The notes below the pieces were generated by a model. It was not told where the DNA came from and did no database searches. It saw only the letters and a program-made list of their open reading frames with translations. From Motiliproteus coralliicola (GTDB lineage Bacteria; Pseudomonadota; Gammaproteobacteria; Pseudomonadales; Balneatricaceae), in contig NZ_QQOH01000001.1 in the NCBI RefSeq assembly GCF_003345655.1, forward strand, positions 1 through 64,000: 64,000 nt of DNA, in the 5' to 3' direction. This document shows, one piece after another, positions 63,302 to 64,000 of this stretch. Numbering within the stretch: the first letter of the stretch is position 1; each line of letters begins with the position of its first letter. The position numbers and the translations under genes are program-made.

Positions 63302-64000
63302 TTAACCGCTCTGCTTGAGGAAGTGTTCGGCCTGCCGGTCGATCAGGGTTTGGTAGTCACGGTTCAGACTGGCGATCAGCAGGGTATCCTGATCGAATTT
63401 GCGGTAGCTGGCACTATCGAGCAGTCGTTGTTGCAGCTCGTCGATCTGGTACAGCTCGGTATGAGTGATCAGATCGTTCTCTTGGATCTGGTCGCTCAAC
63501 AGCAGTGCATCTTCGGCCATTCGGTCGAAATCTCGAATCGGACCACAGAGCAACACCAGCTTCATATTCAGAGCCGGGGAGAAGTTGTGGATCGCCTGAC
63601 TGTTGATGCCCCGGTAGAGTGCGTTGAACAGCTGGGCGGCGCATAGGGCGTTGATGCCGTGGCTCTGATCATCGGACAAGGGAGCGAATCTCACACACCA
63701 GTTACCCAGAGCATCATCTTCCAGCAGACCTTTGTAGAGCCGGGCGACCTGTTGCAGCGAGTTGTAATAGCGGGTCAGCAGCTGCTCACGCTCGGCGCTG
63801 GTCAGAGTATCGCTGCCGCCGACATGGTGGTTGACGTAAAACAGGTAGCCGCGGGGACCGGAGTCCTCATCAGCGGATTGATCGGTTTCAGGAGATTCAG
63901 GCTCAGACTCTTCAGGCTCCGCCGTTGGTGTCTGGCACTTATCCTCTGGATGAGGGGCGGGGACTTCGGTTTCAGGGGTATCCAAAGGATCCTGGCCGCC
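63302..64000 (-). CDS. AhpA/YtjB-like protein, C-terminal part (cut by window edge)
   Basis: At least 232 residues, open to the right edge of the window. No ATG is found; the only start-like codon is TTG at 63985, in the acidic linker. The visible part begins with an acidic linker (PEESEPESPETDQSADEDSG) and then a domain with GYLFYVNHHVGGSDTLTSA, GNWCVRFAPLSDDQSHGINA and LCAAQLFNALYRGINSQAIH. The pattern WxVxFxPLxxDxxHGxNALCxAQL recalls the degenerate cyclase-like domain of AhpA/YtjB membrane proteins near serB and parC in pseudomonads. The expected N-terminal membrane anchor would lie outside the window. Assignment is from memory of the family and synteny. Confidence 0.5.
   Translation of the reverse strand, partial: GGQDPLDTPETEVPAPHPEDKCQTPTAEPEESEPESPETDQSADEDSGPRGYLFYVNHHVGGSDTLTSAEREQLLTRYYNSLQQVARLYKGLLEDDALGNWCVRFAPLSDDQSHGINALCAAQLFNALYRGINSQAIHNFSPALNMKLVLLCGPIRDFDRMAEDALLLSDQIQENDLITHTELYQIDELQQRLLDSASYRKFDQDTLLIASLNRDYQTLIDRQAEHFLKQSG

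Overview
The window looks like a chromosomal segment of a free-living, probably marine gammaproteobacterium. Three things point there: the conserved block nudF–yqiB–cpdA–yqiA–parE–…–parC, the enterobacterial gene order napFDAGHBC, and the mix of TRAP transport, sulfonate genes and Na+/H+ transport genes. An Oceanospirillaceae-like host is my guess, not something the sequence proves. Most genes have a high-GC codon bias. Two short AT-richer stretches near the left end do not. I see no rRNA, tRNA, CRISPR array, transposase or integrase.

Layout. 0–2.5 kb: the end of a sulfonate-dissimilation cluster (phosphate acetyltransferase C-terminus, TauE/SafE exporter, DUF6506 protein, ThiM-like kinase). 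2.5–9.5 kb: small genes with signs of gene turnover. A CPBP protease island is flanked by a duplicated 3' end of a DUF2238 gene, and a lipoprotein gene is bracketed by two identical 28-bp terminator hairpins. There is also a TetR/oxidoreductase pair with twin operators. 9.6–13.4 kb: a TRAP transporter with a UspA gene, in the order seen in teaABCD. 13.9–28.3 kb: housekeeping and signalling genes (TetR/MBL pair, redoxin, chemoreceptor–PilZ fusion, RhlE, pseudouridine synthase, DEDDh exonuclease, LysE exporter). A truncated haemoglobin gene here lies 11 bp before a gene for a large class III cyclase/ATPase/TPR protein, and a nitrilase gene converges on it. 28.3–29.6 kb: a lipoprotein gene and a decayed L-2-hydroxyglutarate oxidase gene.

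29.6–38.4 kb: a tightly overlapping eight-gene Mrp/Mbh-type cation/proton antiporter operon with three NuoL/M/N-like subunits, followed by a tandem UspA gene and an NhaR-like LysR regulator. This looks like a sodium/pH homeostasis module. 38.5–40.3 kb: a CBS-domain protein and an RNA/DNA methyltransferase-like protein. 40.5–46.8 kb: a complete periplasmic nitrate reductase operon, napFDAGHBC, with a well-placed FNR box and -10 element upstream and a strong terminator at its end. 47–53 kb: PEP carboxylase, an orphan exosortase-associated acyltransferase, an M48 metalloprotease with a PDZ domain, and protoporphyrinogen oxidase. 53.3–64 kb: the nudF–yqiB–cpdA–yqiA–parE block, a response-regulator/TPR gene plus a soluble kinase gene lodged before parC, a DNA glycosylase, and an AhpA-like gene running off the window.

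Links between genes: a class III cyclase and a cAMP phosphodiesterase (CpdA) are both encoded here. The chemoreceptor keeps a full c-di-GMP-binding PilZ motif. NhaR next to the Mrp-like operon supports a sodium role. The sulfonate genes and the TRAP transporter may serve the same substrate class, but they are 8 kb apart and nothing in the sequence fixes the TRAP substrate.
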